This document shows positions 61,004 through 64,000 of a stretch of 64,000 nucleotides of DNA, one piece after another. The notes below the pieces were generated by a model. The model saw only the letters and a list, made by a program, of their open reading frames with translations, was not told where the DNA came from and made no database searches. This stretch comes from Enoplolaimus lenunculus (Eukaryota; Nematoda; Enoplea; Enoplida; Thoracostomopsidae). How positions within the stretch are numbered: position 1 is the first letter of the stretch; each line of letters opens with the position of its first letter. The position numbers were made by a program, and so were the translations under genes. Location: positions 124,001 to 188,000 of the forward strand of contig JASANG010000464.1 of assembly GCA_030248215.1 (NCBI GenBank). The letters run 5' to 3'.

Positions 61004-61350
61004 ACTCTCTAAAAGCTTAAACTAACTTGATTTAAGCTTAAGCTAATCCACCAGTATTAAACTAACTTTCTAGATTAACAAAACTAACTGGTAGGCTTAT
61101 GCTTAAACGCATTTAAAATCTTACTTATTTTCAGTTTAAGCTAAACTTAATGAACTCTTAGGTACACCGGCTGCACTTGTTACTAAAACTAAAAATAAGT
61201 TTACTTAAACTCGAGTTAAACTTAAAAACACGTTAGTTTAAGTAAAACTTAAAATTTTAGTTTAGTTAGTCTGTCCAGCCATTTAAGTTCCACTTAAACT
61301 AATATCCAAGTTTAGTTAAGCTATAATTTAAGTTTAAGTTTTTAGAGAGT
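61004..61350. mobile_element. TIR MITE (actctctaaaagcttaaac ends)
   Basis: Left actctctaaaagcttaaact and right aagtttaagtttttagagagt (last 20 bp inverted). The whole interior is built of tttaagttta/taaacttaaa words. Non-coding. Confidence 0.8.
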
Positions 61351-63085
61351 ATAAGTATAACTTTAGAAGTGATACATATCGACACATAATGTCGCTTGTA
61401 TACAGTTTATGACTGGCGCAAAATTTATACAACAATCCTCCTTCTAAAAGCGAGAAAGAATATTTGAATTTCAAAGCGTTGTCTGCAGACACTTTTTTGA
61501 AATTTAAACAAATCCTAGATACCAGTGGCGGACGAAAAAATTTCAAAAAGAAAAGCGCAAAATATAATGGAGTGGAAAAAGTCGTGAGCTTGGCGAGTGT
61601 GAAACCGAACGTCAATTTAATGCTAAATTTTAATACAAAATCTTGGTTTTTATCTTAGCTGGGGTCCTACACCGTAGATGCCCCCATGGATTCGCCATTT
61701 CTAGTTACCGTGAAGAGATTAAAATTAATTAAACACAAAGCAGCTCCAAAAATATATATAAATATATATAACTATATATAATATATATATTATATATAAA
61801 CCTCTATCGTCTCGCAATTTTACATAACTTAGAACACAGATTTAACGACGAAGTTTATACAAGAAACCAAAAAAACGGTAAAATAGAACAGACACTAATG
61901 GTGGTCAAATCTCAACTATTAGTCGACATCGTTTGGTTTATTTAAAGCTAGGTTGATCAATGTGGCAAAAATGAATTTCAAGCCAGAAATTTATGTCTTA
62001 CACGTCGAAAGTTGCAATTGCCACACACGGAAATCAGATCTTATTCAATTTTCAAACATTAACGAAATACTTCCTAAAGTTCAACCAGACATTTTTACTA
62101 TCGTGCAAGCAACTAAAGTTGCTTACAGTGTAAATTACAATATCTAAAACTGTAAAATTTTAACTGAATAATCAAAGTCTTAGTGCAAGGAATCATCAGT
62201 AGTGTGTCTGAAAACGATTGAAGACAACTTTTAAGCTTAGACTTATGAACATATTCAGAAGGGCTAAAGGCTAAACCACTTTTGCACGGAAAATCAATGC
62301 CGTTCGCCGGAGTAGCGCATAAAATTGTCATCTACTGACAAAACCATATATAATTCCGTCAGAACTAATGGAAATGCTACACGAAATAACTTTACCGTTA
62401 TTGTATCCAAAAAATATTTTGCCCAACTCATGACGGCTACAGCCTCAATTCCCATGGCTTGTACACATTTGTGATCAGCGGTGTAGTAAACGAATAGATG
62501 CAATATAACGAAAACAAACAGTGATCAAAATAACGAAAATGAATATCCCGTCATACCAAGATGAAAAGCCAGTGTGGTTCCTATAAGGCTACCAAGTTAA
62601 AATTTTTGAAAATATTAAGTAACTTGAGTATTATGAATCGCCTACGAGCTAGACACAGTTTGTCCGAGCGTAAACAAAAAAATCTGTGACCAATACGGTG
62701 CTGAAGCATAAACAACTGGAGTGAATAACGCAATAATTTCACACAGATTACAGCTTCCCGCACAGGGCCATTATTGTTACACACGACATTCACAAATGTA
62801 TGCATAAACTTTCACCAGTGAAAAAAAACTAACGCTTCGAGGGTTTTGTGACAGGATTGTAAAATATGGAATTAAACTTGCGGCCAGCCGAAAAATCGAA
62901 GAAAGAAATGGAATAAAACCCGGCAAAAACGTACATAGTTTTGGCCAAAAAGGTCAAGCTACTTTTAATAAATCTTTACGATAAACGTTTTATTTTTCAG
63001 AGCAGCGTGACTGCACTATTAATATGTTTTAAACGAAATGCGGTGTTGTAAACACACTGCGTATCGTACACCTCATAATGATGAT

Positions 63086-63311
63086 GGCCAATGTTACTTT
63101 AAGGGACGTAACAGTAGATTAAGCGTATTCCTAAGCCTAACTCTATAACCCTTAGCGTTGCAAAAATGTGTTTCTAAGCCTAAGCCTAAGCCTAAGCCTA
63201 AGTGTAAGCCTAAGCCTATTAAGCCTAAGCAAAAAAGTGTAATCTTGAATCTAAACCTACTCTTTTATGGACCTACCAGAAACCTGGATGCGCCTTACAG
63301 TAGCATGGGCC
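63086..63311. mobile_element. hAT-like MITE carrying telomere hexamers
   Basis: Ends ggccaatgttactttaaggg and a degraded complement ending catgggcc, flanked by 8-bp atgatgat at 63078-63085 and 63312-63319. The right copy lies in a short atg repeat, so the TSD could be partly chance. The interior has a ~55-bp GCCTAA run. Same family as 16022-16212. Confidence 0.7.
63175..63230. repeat. (GCCTAA)n telomere-type hexamer run
   Basis: About nine copies of gcctaa with small interruptions (agtgtaagcc, cctatt). Complement of TTAGGC. Confidence 0.9.
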
Positions 63312-64000
63312 ATGATGATGATGATGATCATAAAGCAAAAATCTTTGACCTAATTCGTGGTGTGAAGAATCCTAAATTTACACTATAACTCAGCACATTT
63401 CATTGCAGGCGCGTCACCAGAGCGCGCTGACGGGTCTATTTTGTGACTGTTGCAAAGTGTGATTTATACTATTTATGTTTTCTCGTTTGCTTCGGTTTCA
63501 AATTGTTCGGATTCCAAATATCTATTGTAAACGTCTGTTTGTTAGTCTCTTCCAAATTGAAAATTCTGGCTACGCGCTTGTGTCAATCCCTAATCTTCGG
63601 ACCTTTTCGTTGACATCAGTGACGTACCGAGAAAGTTGGAACCAATGAAACAGAGTTGATTCGGTGCACATCCCCTCGTGTGCACTTCTCTACACAATTT
63701 TTGAAATTGTTAGCTTTAGCTTAATTTACGAGTAGTCTTATCTAGAATTCAATTTGTTTGGTAAAAATGTAAAAGTGCAATGGACTTCCTATAGGAACAC
63801 GCTCCAATGGCGTACCGACAATCTTTAATTGGGGCCCGCATCCTGTCAGACCCGTGTTTTTGGTTTGTGCCTGAAAGCAAACTTAAAATCTTTTAGCAAT
63901 ACGGATCTCAATCTTTTGATGGGTTTTATGAGGTTGTTCACGCTCCCCTTGTTGACTCCAAGACCAATTTCAAAGTTCTCGTTTTGGTCCTTAAAATTAA

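Larger units (their letters stand above)
57565..63085. other. no supported gene outside the MITEs listed
   Basis: Contains a strong acceptor-like actttacag at 58543-58551 followed by frames open for 24-100 residues (GNQTKPLPLHSAV in one frame, SRFPFNVAPQFTPRFC in another). These could mark an exon, but no frame is convincing throughout. An AT palindromic run lies at 61754-61800. The channel's missing first exon may be here or just above 55054. Confidence 0.4.

Noticed and set aside
49954-63230. A true chromosome end
   Set aside because: The hexamer runs are short, internal to TIR elements and flanked by unique sequence and genes.
63158-63388. KPKPKPK-rich open frame
   Set aside because: Translation of the telomere-type hexamer run inside a MITE.

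Overview
This is an AT-rich, intron-rich and repeat-dense animal nuclear sequence, most likely from a nematode. The evidence for that is interstitial GCCTAA/TTAGGC hexamer runs (the nematode telomere motif) near 49.95 kb and 63.2 kb, a TWK-type two-pore potassium channel, a SEL-5/AAK1-type kinase, and splice acceptors of the ttttcag/tttag kind. Kilobase-long introns packed with miniature transposons are unlike compact rhabditid genomes. A basal (enoplean) nematode would fit, but that is only an inference.

Three host genes can be read with confidence. (1) ARL6/BBS3, a ciliary small GTPase, is one uninterrupted exon on the + strand at 8255-8809. (2) A complete AAK1/BMP2K (SEL-5)-family kinase lies on the - strand, 41276 down to 18128. 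It has 13 exons, all with compatible phases, and encodes 968 residues: kinase domain first, then a long tail with NPF and DPF endocytic motifs. (3) A two-pore-domain potassium channel lies on the - strand, 55053 down to 50671. Three exons are readable and the first exon was not found. Its first selectivity filter reads GYD instead of GYG. Two weaker + strand coding candidates lie at about 1.0-1.2 kb and 2.4-2.6 kb.

Most of the remainder is non-autonomous DNA transposons. Several have both inverted termini and target-site duplications (TSDs) visible: hAT-like MITEs with 8-bp TSDs (22.0, 24.3, 28.5, 38.8, 54.2, 63.1 kb), PIF/Harbinger-like MITEs with TAA/TTA duplications (9.7, 11.8, 16.7 kb) and a Tc1/mariner-like element with a GC-rich core (26.5 kb). 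There are also minisatellites (9.1 and 13.7 kb), a ~362-bp tandem array of tRNA-like modules and hairpins (44.6-46.0 kb), a direct duplication (46.5/47.0 kb) and a broken Penelope-like retroelement fragment in a kinase intron.

By region: 0-8.2 kb is mostly unassigned with two possible exons; 8.2-9 kb is ARL6; 9-18 kb is repeats; 18-41.3 kb is the kinase gene with repeat-filled introns; 41.3-50.6 kb is repeats; 50.6-55.1 kb is the K+ channel; 55-64 kb is MITEs and unassigned sequence, which may hold the channel's first exon. The genes do not form a pathway. The kinase (clathrin/AP2 endocytosis), ARL6 (BBSome-dependent ciliary traffic) and the channel (leak K+ current) are ordinary neighbours. 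The most distinctive features are the altered channel filter, a kinase C-terminus ending in transposon-derived sequence, a natural empty site for one MITE inside the same gene, TIR elements that carry telomere hexamers, and the tRNA-like tandem array.
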